A DNA stretch of 40,609 bases from Oscillospiraceae bacterium (GTDB taxonomy: Bacteria > Bacillota > Clostridia > Oscillospirales > Acutalibacteraceae). The notes beneath the pieces were generated by a model that made no database searches, was not told the origin of the DNA, and worked only from the letters and a program-made list of their open reading frames with translations. Where the stretch lies: the NCBI GenBank assembly GCA_015065805.1, contig SVPN01000016.1, forward strand, positions 1 to 40,609, written 5' to 3'. Every line of letters begins with the position of its first letter. Within the stretch, counting starts at the first letter, position 1. Shown here piece by piece: positions 23,840 to 31,059 of the stretch. Both the position numbers and the translations under genes were made by a program.

Positions 23840-23847
23840 CTCCTAAG
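23840..23847 (+). repeat. Right attachment core (attR), CTCCTAAG
   Basis: Second copy of the 8-bp core. Here it continues into the genuine 3' half of the host tRNA. Confidence 0.75.
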
Positions 23848-23883
23848 ACTTAGATACAGGTTCGATTCCTGTTACGAGCGCCA
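23840..23883 (+). pseudogene. 3' half of the disrupted host tRNA-Arg(CCT) gene
   Basis: Anticodon loop CTCCTAA, 3' anticodon strand GACTT (23847-23851), variable AGAT, T-arm ACAGG-TTCGATT-CCTGT (23856-23872), acceptor TACGAGC (23873-23879), G73 and CCA (23881-23883). Joined to 22389-22427 over one core it makes a normal tRNA-Arg with all stems paired. Without a promoter or 5' half it cannot form a tRNA. Confidence 0.9.
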
Positions 23884-23890
23884 GGCTGTC

Positions 23891-23992
23891 GGCGGCTGCT
23901 GTGTATGAACGCCCGGATCCGTCGGCTGCAAAGATGGCGTACCCTCTATTCATACAGAGGCGATTGTAAAGCGGAGACCGTTCTCCGCCGCC
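23891..23992 (+). other. Possible structured RNA downstream of the broken tRNA
   Basis: Nested complementary segments: GGCG (23891-23894) with CGCC (23989-23992); TGTATGAA (23902-23909) with TTCATACA (23949-23956); CGCC (23910-23913) with GGCG (23936-23939) inside it; and GCGGAGA (23971-23977) with TCTCCGC (23982-23988). A terminator follows at 24010. I do not recognise a known RNA family. It may be only the 3' trailer of the original tRNA transcript. Confidence 0.3.
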
Positions 23993-24009
23993 ATACCGTT
24001 TCAAACCCG

Positions 24010-24042
24010 CGTCGGAAAGCATTCTGCTTTCCGACGTTTTTT
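24010..24042 (+). terminator. Terminator of the original tRNA-Arg transcript
   Basis: 12-bp stem CGTCGGAAAGCA / TGCTTTCCGACG with a 3-nt loop followed by TTTTTT. In the uninterrupted state it would have ended the tRNA-Arg transcript. Confidence 0.85.
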
Positions 24043-24058
24043 GTTTTTCCCCTACTGT

Positions 24059-24087
24059 TTGCCATTCTTCTGTTTCTGTGATATACT
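24059..24087 (+). promoter_or_regulatory. Promoter of the metallohydrolase-GH94 operon
   Basis: TTGCCA (24059-24064), 17-nt spacer, TATACT (24082-24087), with GGGAGG and ATG 24116 following. Confidence 0.72.
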
Positions 24088-24115
24088 GAAAAAAACACTC
24101 TCGGGAGGCATTCGT

Positions 24116-25003
24116 ATGTACGAGCTTATTCAGGTCAGCGAGCACGGCTATTATGTGGACTGTCCTTCAAAAATCGGGATCGTGACACTCCCTGACAACC
24201 GTGTTCTGCTCATCGACAGCGGCAACGATAAAAACGCCGCCAAAAAGGTACGCGGCATTCTGAGCACACAGGGATGGACACTTTCGGCGATCCTCAACAC
24301 GCATTCCCACGCCGACCACATCGGCGGCAATGCCTTTTTGCAGGAGCAGACGGGATGTGCTATCTTTGCGCCCGCCTTTGAAGCGGTATCCGTTTCGTAC
24401 CCTCTGCTTGAGCCGACCCTGCTGTACGGCGGCAATCCTCCCTCTTCGTTGCGCGGCAAATTTCTGATGGCACAGCCGAGCAACGTGCGTCCGCTGAGCG
24501 AAGCGGTGTTGCCCGACTATGTGCAGGTGATCCCGCTCGCGGGACACACGCCCGATATGGTGGGCTTTCGCGTGGACGATGTGATCTTTCTCGCCGACTG
24601 TCTGTCCTCCGAGCAGACACTCGAAAAGTATCGCATCGGCGTGCTGTGGGATGTGACCGCCTATCAACAGACACTGGAAGCCGTCAAAACGATGCACGCC
24701 TCGCTGTTTGTGCCCTCTCACGCACAGCCGACGGCCGATATCGTTCCCTTGGCGCAATATAACCTCGATGCCGTGACGGATATTGCCGCGCATATTGCCG
24801 CACTTTGCAAGACACCGCTCACCTTTGATGAGCTGCTGACCCGTTTGTTTGATGACTACGCACTGACAATGAGTGCCGAGCAATATGTGCTGGTCGGCAG
24901 TACCGTGCGGTGCTATCTGACCTATCTGTATGAGCAGGGCACCGTGACAACGATGACCGACAGCAACCGCTTTCTGTGGGCAACAAAGGAGGCGTCCGTA
25001 TGA
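24116..25003 (+). CDS. Metallo-beta-lactamase-fold hydrolase
   Basis: 295 residues. The metal-binding signature 'THSHADHIGG' (about 62-71), a downstream His in 'LAGHTPDMVGF', the Asp of 'IFLADCLSS' and a final His in 'FVPSHAQPT' cover the di-metal site of the glyoxalase II-like superfamily. A C-terminal ~90-residue helical extension ('LCKTPLTFDELLTRLF') resembles that of similar Bacillota proteins of unknown substrate. Start ATG 24116 follows GGGAGG by about 8 nt. Its stop overlaps the start of the GH94-like gene (ATGA), so the two products are made together. Substrate unknown; a hydrolytic role near sugar phosphorolysis is only contextual. Confidence 0.85.
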   Translation: MYELIQVSEHGYYVDCPSKIGIVTLPDNRVLLIDSGNDKNAAKKVRGILSTQGWTLSAILNTHSHADHIGGNAFLQEQTGCAIFAPAFEAVSVSYPLLEPTLLYGGNPPSSLRGKFLMAQPSNVRPLSEAVLPDYVQVIPLAGHTPDMVGFRVDDVIFLADCLSSEQTLEKYRIGVLWDVTAYQQTLEAVKTMHASLFVPSHAQPTADIVPLAQYNLDAVTDIAAHIAALCKTPLTFDELLTRLFDDYALTMSAEQYVLVGSTVRCYLTYLYEQGTVTTMTDSNRFLWATKEASV

Positions 25004-27510
25004 CCGAACAAATCCTGCAGCTTATAGAACAGATCCGCACATTCGAAGCCGACAGCACCAACACCCTGCCGCAAAACGCCTTTTTCCTCAACGACACGCA
25101 GGTGCTGTGCTGTGAGCGGGAGACGGGTGAATCGCGCCATCCCTACTACGCGGACGGTCTTGTTGTGTGGGCGTATTCTTCGGGACAGATCACCGCGTGC
25201 GAATCGACGCTTCACATTTTCAAATCCTCCAATTCCACCGAAGACCCGAATCTCAATTTCTTCGGCGGACTGCCTTTTGAGGACGGCTGGTTTCCCGTTG
25301 CGTTGCAAAACGCCAACCGTCAGTTGTTCGAGCCGTTTGCCGTCAGCCGCTATGTCGTGTACGCCCCCAAGCACGCGTATTATCTTGCGGTGACGGACGA
25401 TGTGGTGTTTGCCGTGCGTCTGCACGTCAGCCGCGACAAACACATTCATCTGGCGTTTGCCGCCGTCAACACCTCTGACACACCGCAGACGGTATACCTT
25501 GCCTCCTGCATTGAGCCGCGTCTGCTGACGTGGGAGGAGGAAAATTTCTGGGACCGTATGCGCTTTTGCTCCGAACGCACGGAAAACGGCTACCTGCTTC
25601 ACGCTGACAGCAACTGGCTGGTCATCCGTCAGCAGACAAGCGGCGGCGAGGTGCTTGCCGCTTCGCACAGCGCGGGTCGAAGCAGCTTTTTGGGCAAAAA
25701 CGGACGAGGCTTTACAAACGCCGTGCCGCTTCGCACAGGCACACTGTTGCACGAGCACCCCGCCGCCAACACAGCGGATATGGCGGTCGCGGCGGATATG
25801 GTGCACTACCGTCTGCAAGCGGGCGAAGCCGTGCGATGCGAATTCGATCTGTCGTATTACACCTGCAAGGAGGAGGCGCTTGCGGCATCCGCTCTTGAAG
25901 TCAGCACCGCCGCTGTGGATCGCACTCTGTATCCGGAGGAACGCAACGACCTTGCCGCCCTTGACGGGATGTCGATCCGCTTTGACGATTATAACGGCAT
26001 CGACCCCGCTTTGTTCACCCGCTTCCTGCGTCACGTGCAAAAGCAGGTGTCCTTCTGCGCACTCGGCAAGAATTACGCCGGACCGCTCATCGGCGTGCGC
26101 GATGTGATGCAACAACTGGAAGTGTCACTGATGTGGCAGCCGCACGAAAGCCGCGACAAGCTCGTCACGGCAATGAACTATGTGTTGGAAAGCGGCAGAC
26201 CGCCCAGGCAGTTTTCCGTCCCCACCGATCCCGACGCATTGCCGATGATGGATCTGCGCCGCTTTATCGATCAGGGCGTGTGGGTGATCGATGCGTTTTA
26301 TACCTATCTCTGCTTCACGGACGATTGGAGCATTCTCGACGAACCGTGCTCCTACTATGTCCCCTCCGCGGATAATTCGTACATTGTCGGTAAAAGCGAC
26401 TGTTGTGACAGCGTGCTGTGTCATCTTCTCCGCATTATGGACTATCTCGGCTCCAAGCTTGACCCCGAAACGGGTTGTCTGCGGGCGCTTCACGGTGACT
26501 GGAACGATGCCTTGGACGGGCTGGGGAAATCCGCCGATCCCGCGCACCCCTACGGAAGCGGTGTCAGCGTGATGGCATCCTTGCAGTTTTACCGCAACTG
26601 CGCGCAGATGGACGAGATCCTCACCCACGTGGGCGGCTGTGAGGACAAGCGCGCACAATATCTTACCTATGAGCAAACGTTGAAAAACAGCTTGCTGACC
26701 TATGCCGTTGACACCGACAAAAACGGCAACAAACGCATCGTCCACGGCTGGGGTGACAACCGCGCCTACCGTATCGGGTCATTTTGCGATCCCGACGGCG
26801 TTGCGCGGCGCAGTACCACCGCCACGGCCTTCTGGGCAATCAGCGGTATGCTTGCGCACACCCCCGAAATGCGCGACAGCCTTGCAAACGATCTGCTGGC
26901 GATGCGTTCGCGCTACGGACTGAAAACCTTTGATGTGCCGTTTGCGCGAGACACCTTCCCGTATGTCGGCAGGCTGGCAACCATCACTCCCGGCACCTAC
27001 GAAAACGCCGCCGCGTATGTCCACGCAAGTCTGTTCGGCGTTGCGGCACTGTTCTGTCTCGGGAAAAGCGATGCCGCGTGGGAGGAGCTGACCCGCAGTG
27101 TGGTGCTGACGCATCCCGACTGCACCAAAACCCCGTTCGTGATGCCCAACTCGTACTGTGACAGCGATGCCTACTGCCTGCAAGGCGAATCGATGGGCGA
27201 CTGGTACACGGGAAGCGGTGCCGTACTCGTAAAAAACATTGTCCGATACGGCTTCGGTATCGTTCCGACCCTTGACGGACTGAAAATCGCTCCCGCCAAA
27301 ACGATGCCGTTCAAAAATGCAAGCGTCGCGCTGACCGTCAAAGGGCATCCGTTGACGGTGATCTACGAAAACCGCGGGCAAGGCACGCGCACCGTCACCG
27401 TAGACGGGATGGAACAGATCACCGCACACGACCCCCTCACGGATATTGATCTCTTCTTCCTTCACACATCGACCCTGTCCGACGGTATGACCGTGCGGAT
27501 CACGGATTAA
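25000..27510 (+). CDS. GH94-like glycoside phosphorylase
   Basis: 836 residues, the size of cellobiose phosphorylase-family enzymes. The N-terminal ~270 residues are a beta-sandwich-like region; the (alpha/alpha)6 barrel follows, with 'GVRDVMQQLEVSLMWQPHESR', 'PMMDLRRFIDQGVWVIDAFYTYL', the catalytic-acid loop 'HGDWNDALDGLG' (Asp503 in GDWND is the likely general acid) and 'STTATAFWAISGM'; a small C-terminal beta domain closes it ('GLKIAPAKTMPF'). GH94 enzymes cleave beta-glucosides or chito-oligosaccharides with phosphate to give sugar-1-phosphate, saving ATP. Specificity cannot be read here. No signal peptide: cytoplasmic. ATG 25000, AAAGGAGG 7 nt upstream. Confidence 0.78.
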   Translation: MTEQILQLIEQIRTFEADSTNTLPQNAFFLNDTQVLCCERETGESRHPYYADGLVVWAYSSGQITACESTLHIFKSSNSTEDPNLNFFGGLPFEDGWFPVALQNANRQLFEPFAVSRYVVYAPKHAYYLAVTDDVVFAVRLHVSRDKHIHLAFAAVNTSDTPQTVYLASCIEPRLLTWEEENFWDRMRFCSERTENGYLLHADSNWLVIRQQTSGGEVLAASHSAGRSSFLGKNGRGFTNAVPLRTGTLLHEHPAANTADMAVAADMVHYRLQAGEAVRCEFDLSYYTCKEEALAASALEVSTAAVDRTLYPEERNDLAALDGMSIRFDDYNGIDPALFTRFLRHVQKQVSFCALGKNYAGPLIGVRDVMQQLEVSLMWQPHESRDKLVTAMNYVLESGRPPRQFSVPTDPDALPMMDLRRFIDQGVWVIDAFYTYLCFTDDWSILDEPCSYYVPSADNSYIVGKSDCCDSVLCHLLRIMDYLGSKLDPETGCLRALHGDWNDALDGLGKSADPAHPYGSGVSVMASLQFYRNCAQMDEILTHVGGCEDKRAQYLTYEQTLKNSLLTYAVDTDKNGNKRIVHGWGDNRAYRIGSFCDPDGVARRSTTATAFWAISGMLAHTPEMRDSLANDLLAMRSRYGLKTFDVPFARDTFPYVGRLATITPGTYENAAAYVHASLFGVAALFCLGKSDAAWEELTRSVVLTHPDCTKTPFVMPNSYCDSDAYCLQGESMGDWYTGSGAVLVKNIVRYGFGIVPTLDGLKIAPAKTMPFKNASVALTVKGHPLTVIYENRGQGTRTVTVDGMEQITAHDPLTDIDLFFLHTSTLSDGMTVRITD

Positions 27511-27528
27511 AAATATTGATAATGTATA

Positions 27529-27557
27529 AGGATTTCAAGGATACCGTGCTGTATAAT
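27529..27557 (+). promoter_or_regulatory. Possible promoter of the ECF sigma operon
   Basis: A clear TATAAT (27552-27557) lies 35 nt before the sigma-factor ATG, but the -35 region (AGGATT at 27529) is poor for sigma-A. The stretch TGTATAATACG partly resembles TGTATTAAACG upstream of the GH26 gene on the other strand, so an ECF-type promoter is possible but unproven. Confidence 0.35.
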
Positions 27558-27591
27558 ACGTGAAACACTCGGAAAGGAGAAGACGCGTCTT

Positions 27592-28128
27592 ATGGATAAC
27601 GGTGCCTGTAGCTACCGCCGCTATCTGGAAGGAGACGAAGCCGCTTTTGAGGACATTGTAAACGAACTGTTTGACAACCTGGTGTTTTTCATCAACCGCT
27701 ATGTACACGATCTGCCCACTGCCGAGGATCTTGCCATCGACACCTTCACGGAGCTGATCGTGCATAAACGCCGCTATGATTTTCGCGTATCACTCAAAAC
27801 CTATCTGTTTATGATCGGACGCAGTCGCGCGCTGACCTTTCTCAAGCGCCGCAAGCCGACCGTCCCGTACGAAGCCGTCGGTGAACCCGCCGACCACAGC
27901 TTTGAGGAATTGCTGTTGCGCGAAGAACAAAAGCAACTCGTCAATGCGGCACTTTCCCGACTCCCCGAGGAGATGCGCATTGCCGTACACCTGATCTACT
28001 TTGAGGAGCTGTCGTACGAAGAGGCGGCTCGCGTGATGAAGAAAAACCGCAAACAGGTTGACAATTTGTTGTACCGTGCCAAAAAAGAGCTTCGCATCAT
28101 TCTCAGAAAGGAGGAGGTGTTGCTGTGA
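27592..28128 (+). CDS. ECF-type RNA polymerase sigma factor
   Basis: 178 residues. Region 2 ('FDNLVFFINRYVHDLPTAEDLAIDTFTELI', about 27-58) binds the -10 and core polymerase. Region 4 ('LSRLPEEMRIAVHLIYFEELSYEEAARVM', about 123-152, then 'KQVDNLLYRAKKELR') is the -35-reading helix-turn-helix. Regions 1.1, 1.2 and 3 are absent, as in all ECF factors. The last codon overlaps the start of the next gene (GTGA), which encodes a membrane protein with an external cohesin-like domain, the place where a cognate anti-sigma factor is usually found. Its targets are unknown; the dockerin genes nearby are natural candidates. Ribosome site AAGGAG is about 12 nt before the ATG. Confidence 0.9.
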   Translation: MDNGACSYRRYLEGDEAAFEDIVNELFDNLVFFINRYVHDLPTAEDLAIDTFTELIVHKRRYDFRVSLKTYLFMIGRSRALTFLKRRKPTVPYEAVGEPADHSFEELLLREEQKQLVNAALSRLPEEMRIAVHLIYFEELSYEEAARVMKKNRKQVDNLLYRAKKELRIILRKEEVLL

Positions 28129-29267
28129 GAGATCCCAAAGAACGTCTGGCGGAGATCCGCAAGCGTGCCGATGCACGCATCGCCGCCGATCAAAAACGTA
28201 ACCGCGCCGTTTGGGGCACGTGTATGACGCTGGCGATGTGCCTTGTGATCGGGCTTGCCATTCACCGTGTGTCAACGGCACCTCCCACGCCGCCTCTTGA
28301 ACCGCCGACACCCACAACCGTCTGCGTGACCACAACCGCTGCCGTCCCGACTACGGTCACACACCTGACAACAACCGTGTCCTCGGTCACGACCGCGCCT
28401 TCCTCGCAGACGTTCAGCACCACAAGCACCGCACAAGCCGACACATCCCCCTCTCCCGAACCGTCTGAGACAACGACGGCATCGCAGACCGTGACCGAAC
28501 GCACGACCTCGCGTACCGCGACAACCAAACGTCCCGTCACAACGACGACCGTTCCCACCACGGTACCCTCCGCGCAAACGACCGCCTCATCCGATGTTTC
28601 CTCCACCACCGCGTCAACCTTCCCGCAAGATACAACGACAAAACTGCCGACCGTCACGACCACACAGGTTTCGGGAGAATCCGAAAACGGCAACAACAGC
28701 ACCACGGTCGCTGCATCATCCGCCGTTACGACAAGCACCACGAGCGATCCCATCTGGAACAACGCAACCACTCAGAACAGTCAGTGGGAAACAACGACCA
28801 CGACAGCGCTCCTCTCGGACGCGGTCATTATCTCGGTCAGTTCCTTTGAAGATGTCTCGGTCAACGACTATATCACGGTGAAGGTCACGGTATCGGATAA
28901 TCATTATATGGTGGCAGGTCAGATCAATCTTGTGTTTGACCCCGATGTTCTGGAGCCGCAATCCGAGCTGCAGGGCGTTTCGCCGAGCATTCTCAACGGT
29001 TTCTATGTGTCGGAATGCCGATGCCCCTCCGACAATGAGATCCAGCTGACGTTTTCCACCCCGTCAACCGTCGGTTCCACCAAAAGCGGCACCATCCTGG
29101 AGATCACCTTCAAGGTCAAGCGAAGCCTCGGTGACGGCACCACCGTCTATTGTGAGATCCCCGAAATGATATCCAACAGAGGGAACGGCAATTACAACAC
29201 CCCCGTTTTTATCCAAAACGGCACGATTACCCCTGCCCAAACACCCGGATACGATATATGGATCTGA
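28125..29267 (+). CDS. Single-pass membrane protein with Ser/Thr linker and cohesin-like domain (putative anti-sigma/sensor)
   Basis: 380 residues: a charged cytoplasmic stretch of about 28 residues (Arg/Lys/Glu-rich, helical), one membrane helix (about 29-47), a very long Thr/Ser/Pro linker (about 50-227) likely glycosylated or wall-spanning, and a beta-sandwich of about 145 residues. The last has cohesin features: 'VNDYITVKVTVS', 'MVAGQINLVFDPDVLEP' and 'SGTILEITFKVK'. Cohesins bind dockerins, and two dockerin proteins are encoded within 5 kb. GTG 28125 overlaps the sigma-factor stop, with AAAGGAGGAGG upstream: tight coupling. By position it could be the sigma's membrane partner, but the cytoplasmic part is shorter than known anti-sigma domains. 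Alternatively a surface anchor for dockerin enzymes. Confidence 0.75.
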   Translation: MRDPKERLAEIRKRADARIAADQKRNRAVWGTCMTLAMCLVIGLAIHRVSTAPPTPPLEPPTPTTVCVTTTAAVPTTVTHLTTTVSSVTTAPSSQTFSTTSTAQADTSPSPEPSETTTASQTVTERTTSRTATTKRPVTTTTVPTTVPSAQTTASSDVSSTTASTFPQDTTTKLPTVTTTQVSGESENGNNSTTVAASSAVTTSTTSDPIWNNATTQNSQWETTTTTALLSDAVIISVSSFEDVSVNDYITVKVTVSDNHYMVAGQINLVFDPDVLEPQSELQGVSPSILNGFYVSECRCPSDNEIQLTFSTPSTVGSTKSGTILEITFKVKRSLGDGTTVYCEIPEMISNRGNGNYNTPVFIQNGTITPAQTPGYDIWI

Positions 29268-29289
29268 ATTATCAAAGGAGGCGATTTTT

Positions 29290-30654
29290 ATGAAAAAACT
29301 TCTCAGTATTTGTCTGTGTGCCGTATTCCTGTTGACATCGGCAAATGCGACCGTCTTTGCCGAAGCCGGGCTGCCTGCCGATGTATCCCGTGACGGCGAA
29401 GTCACGCTTGAGGATGCCTCGCGCCTGTTTTTTGCCTTATCCGGTCAGCTCACACTGACGGCGGCGCAGACCGCACTGGCGGACAACGACCGCAACGGCA
29501 CCGTGGATCTGTCCGACGTCACACAAGCCTTTTATTATGTCAACGGCAAGGAGGATCTGCTTCCCGATGCCGTGGCATTCACCGCACAGTATATGGATGT
29601 TTCCGATACCGCGCGTCGGCTTGAGGAACCGCTGGTTTTTTACACGCGGTCGGCATTTTCTCAATTTGCCGCACAGCACGAGGATGTGTCCTATTATTCG
29701 TGGCTTCGCACCTTCAGAAACACCGACAACGCGCTTATTGCCGTGCCGATGACAACGGTCGGATATGTTGCGACCCTGACTGTACGGGACAATATCCTGG
29801 ATATTGCCGTCGTGACGCCGTCCGTCCCCGGCGCAGAGCACACCGCCTATGCCTTTTTGTCGGTTGACGCTCAGATCCCCGACGGGAAAGAGCTTCACGT
29901 GACACACTATACCGACACGAGCGGCAAGCGCGCCGACCCGACACAGACAGTCTACCACCATTCCGGCGGGCGCGGTTACTCCTGCACAATGAACGAAGAC
30001 GGACAAACCGCGACCTTCCGCCTGTCGATGGAAATGTCGTCACTCGGGTACGACATCACCGATATGCGCTACATCACCACCGACGATGCACTCATCGTGA
30101 TATACGATCTGCTGGTGCCCAACCGCACGCACGGCGTAATGACGGCTCTGGAAACCATCACGGGCGTTATGACCGTTGACGCCGGAGATTATACAGGTCA
30201 GCCGATCGTGCTGTATGAGCAAACGCGCGAGATATATGAACCGATCATCGGCATCCGGATGCCGTTTACCACCGTATTTCAGCAGGATTTCGGCAATGCC
30301 GATCCCGCTGAAAACAGCACACAGCTGATCACATCGCTTGAGCAGCTCGAGCAGGTATACGCCGACGATCATCCCAATGCTCCCGATTATACCGTCGGCT
30401 TTACGCAGGACTATTTTGAGGAGCACGCGCTGATCCTTGTCAAAGCGTATCACGATGTTCTCCCCGAATCCGTTACGATCGACGGAATGGGGATCTCGGG
30501 TGAAACGGTCACCGTATCCATTCTCTTTTCCTTCCGTGAATGGGTTCTTCCTGCGTTGTACCACGGCAGGCTGTTGCTCGAAATCGATGCCGCTGACGGC
30601 GAATACATTAAAACCGTCCGCTGTCAAAGCCACCACGAGATCATAACAGAATAA
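29290..30654 (+). CDS. Secreted protein with N-terminal type I dockerin and duplicated PrcB-like module
   Basis: 454 residues. Signal peptide 1-24 (cut after VFA). Dockerin at about 29-90: two calcium loops, 'DVSRDGEVTLED' and 'DNDRNGTVDLSD', each followed by the usual helix. The rest appears to be two copies of one ~100-residue module: 'SAFSQFAAQHEDVSYYSWL...ALIAVPMTTVGYVATLTV' and 'TSLEQLEQVYADDHPNAPDY...ALILVKAYHDVLPESVTI' share spacing and the Leu-Ile-Val core, loosely like PrcB domains. No catalytic motif recognised. It follows the cohesin-protein gene by 22 nt with AAAGGAGG, so it probably belongs to the sigma operon. A plausible ligand for that cohesin, but cohesin-dockerin pairing is untested. 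Confidence 0.75.
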   Translation: MKKLLSICLCAVFLLTSANATVFAEAGLPADVSRDGEVTLEDASRLFFALSGQLTLTAAQTALADNDRNGTVDLSDVTQAFYYVNGKEDLLPDAVAFTAQYMDVSDTARRLEEPLVFYTRSAFSQFAAQHEDVSYYSWLRTFRNTDNALIAVPMTTVGYVATLTVRDNILDIAVVTPSVPGAEHTAYAFLSVDAQIPDGKELHVTHYTDTSGKRADPTQTVYHHSGGRGYSCTMNEDGQTATFRLSMEMSSLGYDITDMRYITTDDALIVIYDLLVPNRTHGVMTALETITGVMTVDAGDYTGQPIVLYEQTREIYEPIIGIRMPFTTVFQQDFGNADPAENSTQLITSLEQLEQVYADDHPNAPDYTVGFTQDYFEEHALILVKAYHDVLPESVTIDGMGISGETVTVSILFSFREWVLPALYHGRLLLEIDAADGEYIKTVRCQSHHEIITE

Positions 30655-30660
30655 TCATAA

Positions 30661-30991
30661 CCACCAGTAAACTGGTGGTTTGCACAACCCCTAGAAGGGG
30701 TTATTGCCGGCTTAGCCCCTATAAGGGGCACTGAAATGTTATTATCGCATCACACGCACTGCCACCCGTAAAACGGGTAATCGCTCAACCGCAAACAGCG
30801 GCGTGCCGTCTTGCCTCCCTTGTCAAAGGGAGGTGGATTTTGGCATCGTTTCGATGCCAAAAGACGGAGGGATTCTTTTGGTTTTTACGCAAAGAATCCC
30901 CCTGTCAAAACCGTAGGTTTTGACATCCCCCTTTAACAAGGGGGACAAGAGTTCGCTCCGCTTCTTATTCTTCCCCCGGTAGAACCGGGGG
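30661..30991. repeat. Tandem array of different short palindromes
   Basis: About a dozen mostly perfect hairpins in 330 bp, each unlike the next: CCACCAGT-AA-ACTGGTGG (30661-30678), AACCCCT-AGA-AGGGGTT (30686-30702), GCCCCT-ATA-AGGGGC (30715-30729), ACCCGT-AAA-ACGGGT (30764-30778), CCGC/GCGG (30789-30801), CCTCCCTT/AAGGGAGG (30814-30833), an 11-bp stem TTTTGGCATCG (30838-30862), a 10-bp stem GGGATTCTTT (30869-30900), TGTCAAAACC-GTA (30903-30925), TCCCCCTT/AAGGGGGA (30926-30945) and CCCCCGGT-AGA-ACCGGGGG (30973-30991). Several share two- or three-nucleotide A-rich loops closed by T-A. It fills the 405-bp gap between the convergent dockerin genes; no coding sequence is seen in it. Confidence 0.8.
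30810..30871 (+). repeat. Dispersed palindromic intergenic repeat, copy B
   Basis: CTTGCCTCCC, loop, GGGAGGTGG, the TTTTGGCATCG hairpin, then GACGGAGGG. It has the same order of conserved words as 48-100 on the opposite strand, with the central hairpin replaced by another sequence. Confidence 0.5.
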
Positions 30992-31019
30992 TTTATTCCC
31001 ACACCTAAAGGCACCAATA

Positions 31020-31053
31020 AAAAAGGACTGGCGCAACTGCGTCAGTCCTTTTT
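31020..31053. terminator. Bidirectional terminator at the end of the GH26 gene
   Basis: 16-bp stem AAAAAGGACTGGCGCA / TGCGTCAGTCCTTTTT with one G-T pair and a 2-nt loop. A-run on one side and T-run on the other serve both the minus-strand GH26 gene and anything arriving from the palindrome array. Confidence 0.88.
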
Positions 31054-31059
31054 GCTGTT

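Larger units (their letters stand above)
22420..23847 (+). mobile_element. Small tRNA-Arg-targeting insertion carrying a replacement tRNA and cat
   Basis: About 1.42 kb between two copies of CTCCTAAG, the anticodon loop of tRNA-Arg(CCT). The DNA is visibly AT-richer than its neighbours. Contents in order: two small hairpins, an intact but different tRNA-Arg(CCT), its terminator, a 55-bp inverted-repeat block, a chloramphenicol acetyltransferase gene with its own promoter, a second block of the same TTGCTAAT motif, and about 100 bp to the right end. No integrase, excisionase or replication gene is present. The core repeat in an anticodon loop is typical of site-specific recombinase attachment. 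Outer ends show no inverted repeats, arguing against a transposon. Either it is mobilised by a recombinase elsewhere or it is a deletion remnant of a larger element. Confidence 0.75.

Noticed and set aside
22420..23847. Group I intron in tRNA-Arg(CCT), a known intron site in some bacteria
   Set aside because: Both boundaries carry the same 8-bp CTCCTAAG, no position gives a 5' exon ending in T together with an intron ending in G, and the conserved P7 core words are not matched as a pair. The insert also holds its own tRNA, a terminator and a promoter-driven cat gene.
22420..23847. Transposon with an 8-bp target-site duplication
   Set aside because: The ends (TGGGTGTTTT... and ...CCTTGAGTAT) are not inverted repeats, there is no transposase, and the repeat coincides exactly with an anticodon loop, which favours site-specific recombination.
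23843..24145. 100-residue minus-strand reading frame
   Set aside because: Its C-terminus ('VTGIEPVS') is the typical antisense translation of a tRNA T-arm. It spans a terminator and a promoter and has no ribosome site.
27529..27557. Shared ECF promoter motif for the sigma operon and the GH26 gene
   Set aside because: TGTATAATACG and TGTATTAAACG are similar but short and AT-rich. The -35 regions do not align, so I do not claim a regulon.
30661..30991. CRISPR array or riboswitch
   Set aside because: The palindromes all differ in sequence and spacing, so there is no repeated unit with spacers and no cas genes. No known riboswitch core is recognised.
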